Below are positions 51,328 to 59,095 of a stretch of 64,000 bases of DNA, piece by piece. Location: positions 2,042,655 through 2,106,654 of the forward strand of contig NZ_KB889967.1 of the NCBI RefSeq assembly GCF_000372885.1. Direction: 5' to 3'. A program made the translations under genes and the position numbers. Source of the stretch: Methyloversatilis thermotolerans. Lineage in GTDB: Bacteria; Pseudomonadota; Gammaproteobacteria; Burkholderiales; Rhodocyclaceae. The notes under the pieces were generated by a model. It ran no database searches. It had not been told where the DNA came from and worked only from the letters and a program-made list of their open reading frames with translations. How positions within the stretch are numbered: the stretch's first letter is position 1; each line of letters starts with the position of its first letter.

Positions 51328-53118
51328 TCAAGGCCGGTCCGGCAGCGCGAACACCGCCAGTTCGCCACCCTGCCCGGCCCCGCCAACCGCCGCCATGCGT
51401 GCGATGCCGTCCGGATCCGCCGCGAGACCGCCCACACCGGCATAGACGCCGATGTACTGGCGGCCGTCATGCATCCAGGTCGTCACATTGCCGACGATGC
51501 CCGATGCCAGCCGTGGCGAGGTCCAGAGCAGGCGGCCATCGCGCGCATCCACCGCCTTGAGCTCACCCTCCAGCGTGCCGTAGAACACCAGCCCGCCGGC
51601 GGTGGCCAGCGCGCCGCCCCACAGCGGCAGGCGCTCGTCGCGCGACCACACCGTGCGTCCGCGCAGCGCGTCCCAGGCGATCAGCCGGCCCATCGCCTGC
51701 TCGTCGCCCGGCACCGCGCGCATGTGGATGTCGGCGCCGGTATAGGGCTGGCCGGCGGTGTAGCTCACCTGGAATACCTCGTTGTCCATGCACAGATGGA
51801 CGGTAGGCACGAAGAACAGGCCGCTGTCCGGCGCATACGCCGCCGGCGCCTGGTTCTTGGCACCTATGGTGGCGGGACAGATGCCGCGCGTCGTATCGTC
51901 GGTGCCGGTGTGCTGCGGCGAACGGGCCGGTTCGACCTGCGGCCGGCCGGTGAATGGATCGACATGGCTGGCCCAATTCACGGCGGCATCGAACTTGTCG
52001 GCGCGCAGCAGCGCCCCGCTGGCCCGGTCCAGCAGATAGGCGAAACCATTGCGGTCGAAATGCGCCAGCAGGCGGCGCGTCCGCCCCTGTCCATCGTCGG
52101 CGTCGAACAGGATGAGCTCGTTCACGCCGTCGTAATCCCACTCGTCGTGCGGCGTCATCTGATACACCCAGCGCACCACGCCGGTGGCGAGGTCGCGCGC
52201 CCACAGACTCATGCTCCAGCGGTTGTCGCCCGGGCGCTGCACCGGGTTCCACGTGGACGGGTTGCCGCTGCCGTAATACAGCAGGCCGAGCGCGCGGTCG
52301 CGGGCATACCAGCCCCAGGTGGTGCCGCCGCCCTGGCGCCACTGGTCGCCCTGCCATGAAGACAGCGAGGAATCGCGCCCCACCGGCCGCATGCGCCCGT
52401 CGCGCCAGGTCATGCTGCGCTCGGGATCCATCAGCATGTCGGCATCCGGCCCGGTGCTGTAGCCTCGCCAGAGGCGTCTGCCATCCTCCAGCGCATAGGC
52501 GGTGATGTGGCCGCGCACGCCATATTCGCCGCCGGCGATGCCGGTCACCACATGGTGGTCGAACACATGCGGCGCCTGCGTAGCCGTTTCGCCCAGCGCG
52601 GGATCGCCATTGTTCGCCCGCCAGCGCACGGCGCCGGTGCGTGCATCCAGCGCCACCAGCGTGGTGTCGGTCTGCTGCAGCAGGATGCGTCCCTCGCCCT
52701 CCGCGGTGCGCCCCCAGGCCAGCCCGCGGCTCACCTTGTCGCAGCACAGCGTGGCAAGCGCACGTGCGTCCTGTTCCGGCAGGTACTGCCAGACCAGGGC
52801 GCCGGTCGCCGGATCGAGCGCCTGTACGCGATTGGGATAGGGGGTGTGCAGATAGAGCAGGCCATCGACCATCAGCGGTCCGCCTTCATGCCCGCCCGGC
52901 ACGCCGGTCGGCCGGCGCCACGCGAGCTGCAATCCGGCGACATTGCCGCGGTCGATCCGGCGCAGCGCGCTGTAGCGCCAGTTCTCGTCATTGCCGGCCT
53001 GCGCGGACCAGTCGCCCGATGGCGCGATGCGCGCACCGTCGGTCGCGCAGCCGGCGAGCGCCACGGCCGCCAGCGCCAGCGCACTGACCGCCGTCCACGA
53101 TGGCGATGATTCAGTCAT
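51328..53118 (-). CDS. PQQ-dependent alcohol dehydrogenase, lanthanide-type, lipoprotein
   Basis: 596-residue eight-bladed quinoprotein. It has an adjacent-Cys disulphide motif (TLCCDKVSRGLAWG), a metal-ligand Glu (GGEYGVRGHITAY) and Asn (GSGNPSTWNP), the catalytic Asp in HDEWDYDGVNE, and the conserved HFDRNGF Arg. The residue two after the catalytic Asp is Asp, the additional ligand of lanthanide-dependent XoxF/ExaF/PedH enzymes; calcium MxaF-type enzymes have Ala there. The leader has lipobox ALAGC, predicting a membrane-attached lipoprotein, which is unusual for this family. There is no cytochrome c domain. It likely oxidises an alcohol or aldehyde in the periplasm; the substrate is unknown. 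Confidence 0.88.
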   Translation of the reverse strand: MTESSPSWTAVSALALAAVALAGCATDGARIAPSGDWSAQAGNDENWRYSALRRIDRGNVAGLQLAWRRPTGVPGGHEGGPLMVDGLLYLHTPYPNRVQALDPATGALVWQYLPEQDARALATLCCDKVSRGLAWGRTAEGEGRILLQQTDTTLVALDARTGAVRWRANNGDPALGETATQAPHVFDHHVVTGIAGGEYGVRGHITAYALEDGRRLWRGYSTGPDADMLMDPERSMTWRDGRMRPVGRDSSLSSWQGDQWRQGGGTTWGWYARDRALGLLYYGSGNPSTWNPVQRPGDNRWSMSLWARDLATGVVRWVYQMTPHDEWDYDGVNELILFDADDGQGRTRRLLAHFDRNGFAYLLDRASGALLRADKFDAAVNWASHVDPFTGRPQVEPARSPQHTGTDDTTRGICPATIGAKNQAPAAYAPDSGLFFVPTVHLCMDNEVFQVSYTAGQPYTGADIHMRAVPGDEQAMGRLIAWDALRGRTVWSRDERLPLWGGALATAGGLVFYGTLEGELKAVDARDGRLLWTSPRLASGIVGNVTTWMHDGRQYIGVYAGVGGLAADPDGIARMAAVGGAGQGGELAVFALPDRP

Positions 53119-54070
53119 GCATGCCCGCCAGTATCCATTCCTGTCCCCCCAGTCCCGCCTTGTAGCGCATCAGCCCCGGTGTGTGGATGGCACTGTGCCC
53201 GCCCAGATCCAGATGCGCGATGCCGCGCTCGCGCAAAAGCTCGAGCGCCGACCACAGCAACGCATTGTTCGCGCCCAGCCGACGGCCGGCTTCGCTGTTC
53301 CATGCAATCTGGTAGGTCGCGCCCCGGCCATGGCACAGCAGCGCGATCAGCGCGCACGGCTGCTCGCTGTCGCCGGCTCGCGCCTCGCCGATCAGCAGGC
53401 TGCCGGCCTTGGCGTAATCGAGCAGCAGACGATTCAGTTCCGCCTGCGCCGGACCCCGATAGCCCACCGCTTCGCGATGCGCCAGATGGCGTCGCAACAG
53501 GTCGGGCAGACGCGCCAGCGGCTGCGGCCAGTCCAGATGCAGGCGGCCGTCCGCCATCGCCGCATGCGCGCGATCGAGCACCTGTCGCCAGCGCGGCAGC
53601 AGGCGGCGCCGGCATTCCGCTGCATCGTCGACGGACACGATATAGGTGGCGTAGGGAAGGTCGCCGGCCGCGCGGCAACCCGCGGCGTGCAGCAGTGCGG
53701 ACGTTTCGTCGCCATGCGGCAGCTCGGGCAGTATGCGGCGGCGGCGGCCCGGGCGGCGCGGCCAGCGCCGGTCGAAGGCACGGAAGAAGGCCGGCGCATG
53801 CGCCCTGTCGGCCACGCCCGGCAGCCACAGCGGGCCGCGATCGAGCACCACAGCGCCAAGCAGGCCGGCCAGCGCATGGCGCTCGAGCACCTGCACCACG
53901 GCCAGCTCGTCGTTGCCGTCGCGCAGCAGCCCCCAGCGCGGCTGCAAGCCCTGGGCGCGCGCCATCGCCCGACCGTACGCAGCATCCTGCAGCAGATTGG
54001 GCCGGGCCAGACGGGCATAGCGCCGACGGTAGTCGTCGAAATCCAGATCGAAATCCAGAAGCAGGGACAT
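53111..54070 (-). CDS. FemAB/GNAT-like acyltransferase
   Basis: 319-residue protein of the FemAB/GNAT-like 'peptidoglycan bridge' or exosortase-associated acyltransferase type. It has NLLQDAAYGRAMARAQG at the N-terminus, then GPLWLPGV and a C-terminal GNAT half (GEARAGDSEQPCALIALLCHGRGATYQIAWNSEAGRRLGANNALLWSALELLRERGIAHLDLGG, with AGxxx acyl-CoA-type features). Its last 8 bases overlap the start of the PQQ dehydrogenase gene, so the two are probably co-translated. The acceptor is unknown. Confidence 0.75.
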   Translation of the reverse strand: MSLLLDFDLDFDDYRRRYARLARPNLLQDAAYGRAMARAQGLQPRWGLLRDGNDELAVVQVLERHALAGLLGAVVLDRGPLWLPGVADRAHAPAFFRAFDRRWPRRPGRRRRILPELPHGDETSALLHAAGCRAAGDLPYATYIVSVDDAAECRRRLLPRWRQVLDRAHAAMADGRLHLDWPQPLARLPDLLRRHLAHREAVGYRGPAQAELNRLLLDYAKAGSLLIGEARAGDSEQPCALIALLCHGRGATYQIAWNSEAGRRLGANNALLWSALELLRERGIAHLDLGGHSAIHTPGLMRYKAGLGGQEWILAGMHD

Positions 54071-54200
54071 CGGACACAACGGTCGTGGCGGACAGGACAC
54101 GCACTTTACGTGGCTCGCCCACCGCTCGCCAGCGGCACGGTCCGCGCGACCGGAGCGATCACGGTCAGGGCGGGCGATCGGCGCGCCCCGACCGATGGCA

Positions 54201-54956
54201 TCACTCGGCGATCGTTTCGTGGAAGTCGGCCACGCCACGGCGCCAGTAGGCGGCCACCCGCATCGCGTGGCGCGGGATGCCGCACTCGCCCGCAAGCATG
54301 TCGCGCACGCGCTTCATCAGCCCGGTCTCGCCCGCGGCCCAGGCGAATCCGTCGCCGGCCAGCGGCGGCAGCGCGCGCAGCGAGGCGAACAGGTCCTCGT
54401 CCGATGTGAGCCACTGCACGTCGGCATCGGTCTGGCTTGCAAGATCGATGCGCGCCGCCTCGTCGGGTACCCGCAGCCGCACGATGGCGCGGCTGTGCGC
54501 CGGGAGTTCTTCCAGCCGTCGCGCGATCGCGGGCAAGGCCGACAGATCGCCGATCAGCAGATGCCAGTCCAGATCCAGCGGCAGGATGCGCGAACCACGC
54601 GGCCCGGCCACCGTCACCACCTGACCGACCTGCGCCTGGCGCGCCCAGTCGGACGCCGGTCCATGCTCGTGCAGCGCGAATTCGAGCGCCAGCGTCGCCG
54701 CGACCGGATCGCAGGCACGCGGCGTGTAATCCCGCTTCACCGTGTCGCCCTGCGCGGTCCGGAAAATGAACTTCACGTGATCGTCGAAGGACAGGGACAC
54801 GAAGCCTGCGAGCGACGGGCCGGTGAAGGTGACGCGCAGCAGATGCGGACCGAGCTGCCGTACATCCGCCACCGTCACCTCGCGCGCCACCACTTCATGG
54901 CGCACACGCTGCACGCGCGGCTCTTTGCGGAGGATCGATTCAAGCCATTGTTTCAT
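54201..54956 (-). CDS. siderophore-interacting NAD(P)H-dependent reductase
   Basis: 251-residue SIP/ViuB-family flavoprotein: FAD-binding barrel (VTVADVRQLGPHLLRVTFTG, DYTPRACDP, the RxYTPR-type FAD motif) and a C-terminal NAD(P)-binding part (HLLIGDLSALPAIARRLEEL, FAWAAGETGLMKRVRDML). These enzymes reduce ferric siderophores in the cytoplasm. The ATG at 54956 has AAAGGAG. It is divergent from a MarR-family gene 61 bases away, with a palindrome in between. Confidence 0.9.
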   Translation of the reverse strand: MKQWLESILRKEPRVQRVRHEVVAREVTVADVRQLGPHLLRVTFTGPSLAGFVSLSFDDHVKFIFRTAQGDTVKRDYTPRACDPVAATLALEFALHEHGPASDWARQAQVGQVVTVAGPRGSRILPLDLDWHLLIGDLSALPAIARRLEELPAHSRAIVRLRVPDEAARIDLASQTDADVQWLTSDEDLFASLRALPPLAGDGFAWAAGETGLMKRVRDMLAGECGIPRHAMRVAAYWRRGVADFHETIAE

Positions 54957-54999
54957 GATTGCTCCTTTTAGTAGACAATATCCACAATCAACCAATTAA

Positions 55000-55012
55000 T
55001 TGACTTTGTCAA
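55000..55012. promoter_or_regulatory. TTGAC-TTT-GTCAA operator palindrome
   Basis: TTGACTTTGTCAA is a perfect 5-bp inverted repeat with a 3-bp centre between the divergent SIP and MarR genes, 5 bases before the MarR ATG. MarR proteins bind palindromes near their own start. The surrounding 40 bases are AT-rich, unlike the flanks, which suits a promoter. Confidence 0.6.
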
Positions 55013-55017
55013 CTAAA

Positions 55018-55524
55018 ATGAAGGTCTCCGCCGATTCCGTACTGGAAACCCTGCATGCCGTGATGCATCTGTATCGCTCGCTGCGCCACGGTGCTTTGCG
55101 CGACGACCCGAGCGGGCTGACGCAGATGGAACTGCGGGCGCTGTCCTTCTTCGTGCGCCAGCCGGGCGCCACGCTGAGCGATCTGGTCGCTCATTCCGGG
55201 CGCGACAAGGCGCAGCTCGCCCGGCTCATCGCCGGTCTGAAGGAAGGCGGCTATCTGGTCGCACAGGCGGACGGCGGCGACCGGCGCAGCGTGCGGCTGG
55301 CGCCGTCCGCGCAGGCCTTGCAGGTATTCGCGCGGGTGCAGAAGGAAAACGACAGGCTGGCCGGCATCGCGCTGCGCGGCCTGGACGCGGACCGTAAGGC
55401 GCAGCTCAGCGCGCTGCTGCAGGCGGTGCGAAGCAACCTGCAGGCGGAACTGGATGCGGTCGCCCCGGCGGGCGAGGCGGACGACTCACCGCGCAGGCGT
55501 GCTCATGCGCCGTCGAAGCGATAG
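55018..55524 (+). CDS. MarR-family transcriptional regulator
   Basis: 168-residue winged-helix regulator: TQMELRALSFFVRQPGATLSDLVAHSGRDKAQLARLIAGLKEGGYLVAQADGGDRRSVRLAPSAQA, the MarR recognition helix and wing. The ATG at 55018 is preferred over a TTG at 55000. It probably represses itself and the divergent SIP gene through the palindrome at 55000-55012. Its last bases overlap the 3' end of the convergent response-regulator gene. Confidence 0.9.
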   Translation: MKVSADSVLETLHAVMHLYRSLRHGALRDDPSGLTQMELRALSFFVRQPGATLSDLVAHSGRDKAQLARLIAGLKEGGYLVAQADGGDRRSVRLAPSAQALQVFARVQKENDRLAGIALRGLDADRKAQLSALLQAVRSNLQAELDAVAPAGEADDSPRRRAHAPSKR

Positions 55525-56192
55525 CCCACGCCATAGATCGAACGTATCGGCTCTTCGCCCGGCAGCACCCGTTCCAGCTTGCGGCGCAGGTTCTTGACAT
55601 GGCTGTCGACCGCGCGGTCGCTGATCGCGCGCTGGTCGTCATGCAGATGGTCCAGCAACTGGTCGCGCGAGAACACGCGCCCCGGTGAAGCGGCCAGCAC
55701 CGCGAGCAGGCGCCACTCGAGCGGGGTCAGATCGAGCAGGACGCCATTCACCGAAGCGGTCATGGCGGTACGGTCCATGTGCAGGCCGGACGCGGCCGCA
55801 GCCACCGCGACGCGCGGCCGGCGCAGGATCACCTTCACCCGCGCCACCACCTCGCGCGGACTGAATGGCTTGCACACATAATCGTCGGCACCCGCTTCCA
55901 GCCCGATCAGCCGGTCCACTTCCTCGACCCGGGCGGTGAGCATCAGGATGGGCACGTCGCTGAAGCGGCGCAGCGCGCGACACACCGACAGGCCATCCAG
56001 TCCGGGCAGCATCAGATCCAGCACGATGAGGTCGGGCGGCTGCGCACGCACCCTGGCCTCGACCTCATCGCCACGGTCGACAATATCGGCCTGCATGCCG
56101 CCGGCGACCAGGTAATCGCGCACCAGCGCGGCGAGCCGCGGTTCGTCCTCCACCACCAGGATGCGCGGCATGCGCTCGCTCCCGCTCGTCAT
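55503..56192 (-). CDS. OmpR-family response regulator, BaeR-like
   Basis: 229-residue regulator: receiver (RILVVEDEPRLAALV, DLIVLDLMLPGLDG, DDYVCKPF) and winged helix (LTPLEWRLLAVLAASPGRVFSRDQLLDHL, SIYGVGYRF). The ATG at 56192 overlaps the kinase TGA as ATGA; an internal ATG at 56171 (MPRILVVEDEP) is an alternative. It forms an operon with the kinase and lies beside an RND efflux operon it may control. Confidence 0.9.
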   Translation of the reverse strand: MTSGSERMPRILVVEDEPRLAALVRDYLVAGGMQADIVDRGDEVEARVRAQPPDLIVLDLMLPGLDGLSVCRALRRFSDVPILMLTARVEEVDRLIGLEAGADDYVCKPFSPREVVARVKVILRRPRVAVAAAASGLHMDRTAMTASVNGVLLDLTPLEWRLLAVLAASPGRVFSRDQLLDHLHDDQRAISDRAVDSHVKNLRRKLERVLPGEEPIRSIYGVGYRFDGA

Positions 56193-57658
56193 GCGACGGT
56201 CGCCTGGCCACCCGCCGGCAGCCGGATATCTATCCAGACGCCGCCCAGCGGCGACCGATGCGCGCGGATACGTCCGCCATGCGCCTCGACAATGCTGCGG
56301 CAGATGGCCAGCCCCAGGCCGGTGCCCCCGGTGGACCGGCCGCGCGATCCCTCGACACGGTAAAAGCGTTCGAACAGCCGCTCCAGCGCCTCGTCCGGCA
56401 CACCGGGCGGCGTATCCATCAGGTCCAGGCACACCTCTTTGCCGCTGCGATGCAGCCGCACCCGCACCTCGCCACCGGCATCGGTGTAGCGCAGTGCATT
56501 CACCAGCAGGTTGTGCAGCAGTTGGCGCATGCGGTCGGCGTCGGCGAACACGACAAGCGGACGCTGCGCCGCTTCGAAGGTGAGCGCAAGACCGCGCTCG
56601 CTCGCGGCATTGCGCATGACGCTGACCTCGTCCACGATCAGTTCGACCAGATCCATGTCGGATTTGCGATAGCTCAGCGCGCCGATATCGGCCAACGCCA
56701 GCACATGCAGATCGTCGACCAGCTTGCCGAGTGCCGCCACCTCGCGCTGCAGTGCGCGTATCAGGTCCGGCGTGGCGGCGCGCACGCCATCCTCGATCGC
56801 CTCCAGTTCGCCGCGCAGTACCGCCAGCGGCGTGCGCAGTTCGTGCGACACATCGGCCATGAAATCGCGGCGCGCCGCTTCGGTGCGCTCCAGCTTCAAC
56901 GCGAGCTGGTTGAAATCGTCGGCCAGGCGTCCGATCTCGTCGTGCCGCGCGAGCCGGAGCCGAGTGTCGTAGGCGCCGGCCGCCAGCCGGTGCGTAGCCG
57001 CCGCCATGTCGCGCAGCGGCGCGAGCAGGCGACGCGCGGCCCAGGCCGCGATGAGCGCTGCCATGGCCAGACCGAGCAGACCGGCGGCCAGGCTCACGCG
57101 GTGCTGTTCGCCGAGAAAGTTCAGCGCAGCGCTGTCGGTCGCGCTCTGTATGGTGGCAATGGTGACCCAGCCCACGGTCTGCCCCTCGACCACGATTTCC
57201 CGCTGTTCGCTGTCGGCCAGGGTGAGCGGAAAGCCCATCACGTGCTGGCGCTGCGAGTCGAGCAGCGCCATGCGACGCCCGGCGCCGAGCAGGTCGGACG
57301 CCATCATTTCGCGCCCGCCGGCGCTGCGCGTGCCATCGGCCGGCAGCAGGCGTTCCACGCCCACCAGGCCGAACCACACGTCCGGACGGTCGCGCACGAA
57401 ATCCCAGCTTCCGTTTCTCGCATAGGCGTCGCGCAGCCGCGGCACCGCCGCCTCCATGCGGGCAACCGCCTGTTCGTTCAGATAGCCGATGAAGCCGCGG
57501 TGAAAGCTCCACTGGGTCGCCACGCTCACCGCGGTGGTGACCACCGTGGTGGTGGCCAGCACGGCAATGAAAATCTGCGCGGTGATCCCGGGGCGACGGA
57601 GCCTGGACAGCAGGGAGGTCAGTGCGTGCGGCATGCGCGGTCGGGAGGCGGTCGTCAT
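56189..57658 (-). CDS. sensor histidine kinase, BaeS-like
   Basis: About 489 residues: membrane helix (about 25-47), periplasmic domain, second helix (LAAGLLGLAMAALIAAW), HAMP, HisKA H-box (ADVSHELRTPL), N-box (LLVNALRYTD), G1-like (DTPPGVP) and G2 (GTGLGLAI). The G1 box reads DTPPGVP instead of the usual D(x)GPG, a small deviation. Start choice among 57706, 57658 and 57634 is uncertain. It is divergent from the RND operon at 57832; pump-linked kinases of this type commonly sense envelope-active compounds. Confidence 0.88.
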   Translation of the reverse strand: MTTASRPRMPHALTSLLSRLRRPGITAQIFIAVLATTTVVTTAVSVATQWSFHRGFIGYLNEQAVARMEAAVPRLRDAYARNGSWDFVRDRPDVWFGLVGVERLLPADGTRSAGGREMMASDLLGAGRRMALLDSQRQHVMGFPLTLADSEQREIVVEGQTVGWVTIATIQSATDSAALNFLGEQHRVSLAAGLLGLAMAALIAAWAARRLLAPLRDMAAATHRLAAGAYDTRLRLARHDEIGRLADDFNQLALKLERTEAARRDFMADVSHELRTPLAVLRGELEAIEDGVRAATPDLIRALQREVAALGKLVDDLHVLALADIGALSYRKSDMDLVELIVDEVSVMRNAASERGLALTFEAAQRPLVVFADADRMRQLLHNLLVNALRYTDAGGEVRVRLHRSGKEVCLDLMDTPPGVPDEALERLFERFYRVEGSRGRSTGGTGLGLAICRSIVEAHGGRIRAHRSPLGGVWIDIRLPAGGQATVA

Positions 57659-57771
57659 GGTCGCGGCGGACGCCATCCGGCGCGTCGCTGGGCAAGGGAC
57701 AGGCATTTCAACACCGGTGGCGGTCCGCGTTCAAGCATCCGCCGGGCGATGCACGCATACACATTCTCCAA

Positions 57772-57788
57772 ATTTGCTCCACATTTGC
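57772..57788. promoter_or_regulatory. 11-bp-phased ATTTGC direct repeat before the RND operon
   Basis: ATTTGC at 57772-57777 and 57783-57788, exactly 11 bp apart, about 44 bases upstream of the adaptor ATG and in an AT-richer stretch. The spacing matches tandem half-sites of OmpR-family regulators such as the BaeR-like protein encoded next door. Confidence 0.4.
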
Positions 57789-57831
57789 CGCCGAACATGG
57801 CGCTCATCGTCATTGGATCACGAGACCCGCC

Positions 57832-59094
57832 ATGTCCTCCTTCGCATCCACGCTCAATCTTGCCGCCGCGGCCGAGGTCGCCGACCGGGCGGACATCGCC
57901 GCCATCGCCGACCGCCCGGGCCTGCTCGCCTGCGCCGCACTGGTGCTGCTGCTCAGCCTGTCCGCCTGCAGCAGCGGCACACAGGAAAAGACCTCTGCGC
58001 CGGCGCAGATGGCGCGTCCGGCCGCGGTCGGCACGGTCACGGTCGAACAGGAATCGCTGCGGCTCACAACCGAGCTGCCCGGCCGCACCACGTCGCCTCT
58101 GGTGGCGGAAATCCGGCCGCAGGTCGGCGGCATCATCCAGGCGCGCCATTTCACCGAAGGCGCGCGCGTCAAGGCCGGTCAGCCGTTGTACCAGATCGAT
58201 GCCGCGAGCTATCGCGCCAGTTACGCCAGCGCGCAGGCGGCGGTGGCCAAGGCGGAAGCGCTGGTCGAGGCGGATCGCCTGACCGCGCAGCGCCAGGCTG
58301 CGCTGGCCGAGATTGACGCCACCAGCCAGCAGGACAAGCAGGACGCGGACGCCGCGCTGCGTCAGGCGGAAGCCGATCTGGCCAGCGCGCGCGCCGCACT
58401 GGATACCGCGCGCATCAATCTGGAACGCACTTCCATCGCCAGCCCGATCAGCGGGCTGGTCGACATTGCCAGCGTGACCCCGGGTGCCCTGGTATCCGCC
58501 GACCAGAGCACCGCGCTCACCACGGTGCGGCAGATCGATCCGATACAGGTGGACGTAACCCAGACCAGCGCGGAACTGCTGGCCCTGCGCCGCGAGCTCG
58601 ATGCCGGCCGCCTGCGTCGCGTCGGACAGGACGAAGTCGCGGTGCAGTTGATACTCGAGGATGGCAGTACCTATGCGCGCACCGGCAAGCTGCGCTTCAG
58701 CGGCGTGGCGGTGAATACCGCCACCGGTGCCATCACGCTGCGCGCCGTGTTCGACAACCCTGACGGCGCGCTGCTGCCAGGCATGTATGTGCGCGCGGTG
58801 CTGCAGACGGCACAGGACGACCACGCACTGCTGGTACCGCAGCAGGCGGTGAGCCGCGACAGCAATGGCGCGGCCAGCGTGCTGGTGGTGGATGCGCACA
58901 ACACGGTGAGCCGGCGCGAGGTGGTGACCGGCCGCCAGATCGGCAACCGCTGGCTGGTGAGCAGCGGCCTGCAGCCGGGCGAACGCGTGGTGGTGGAAGG
59001 CGGCCAGAAGGTGAAGCCGGGCGACACGGTGCAGGCGCAGGCCGTCACCCTGCCCGCCCAGGTCGCCAGTGCAGGCACGGTGACGGGAGACTGA
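57832..59094 (+). CDS. RND efflux periplasmic adaptor (MexE/AcrA-like)
   Basis: 420-residue membrane-fusion protein. The signal and lipobox ([11 protein letters not shown]) are at about 40-48 after an unusually long N-terminal segment. The body has the lipoyl halves ([60 protein letters not shown]), a coiled-coil hairpin (about 105-200) and beta-barrel domains. It links the pump to the outer-membrane channel. First gene of adaptor-pump-channel; its stop is 1 base before the pump start. Confidence 0.93.
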   Translation: MSSFASTLNLAAAAEVADRADIAAIADRPGLLACAALVLLLSLSACSSGTQEKTSAPAQMARPAAVGTVTVEQESLRLTTELPGRTTSPLVAEIRPQVGGIIQARHFTEGARVKAGQPLYQIDAASYRASYASAQAAVAKAEALVEADRLTAQRQAALAEIDATSQQDKQDADAALRQAEADLASARAALDTARINLERTSIASPISGLVDIASVTPGALVSADQSTALTTVRQIDPIQVDVTQTSAELLALRRELDAGRLRRVGQDEVAVQLILEDGSTYARTGKLRFSGVAVNTATGAITLRAVFDNPDGALLPGMYVRAVLQTAQDDHALLVPQQAVSRDSNGAASVLVVDAHNTVSRREVVTGRQIGNRWLVSSGLQPGERVVVEGGQKVKPGDTVQAQAVTLPAQVASAGTVTGD

Positions 59095-59095
59095 C

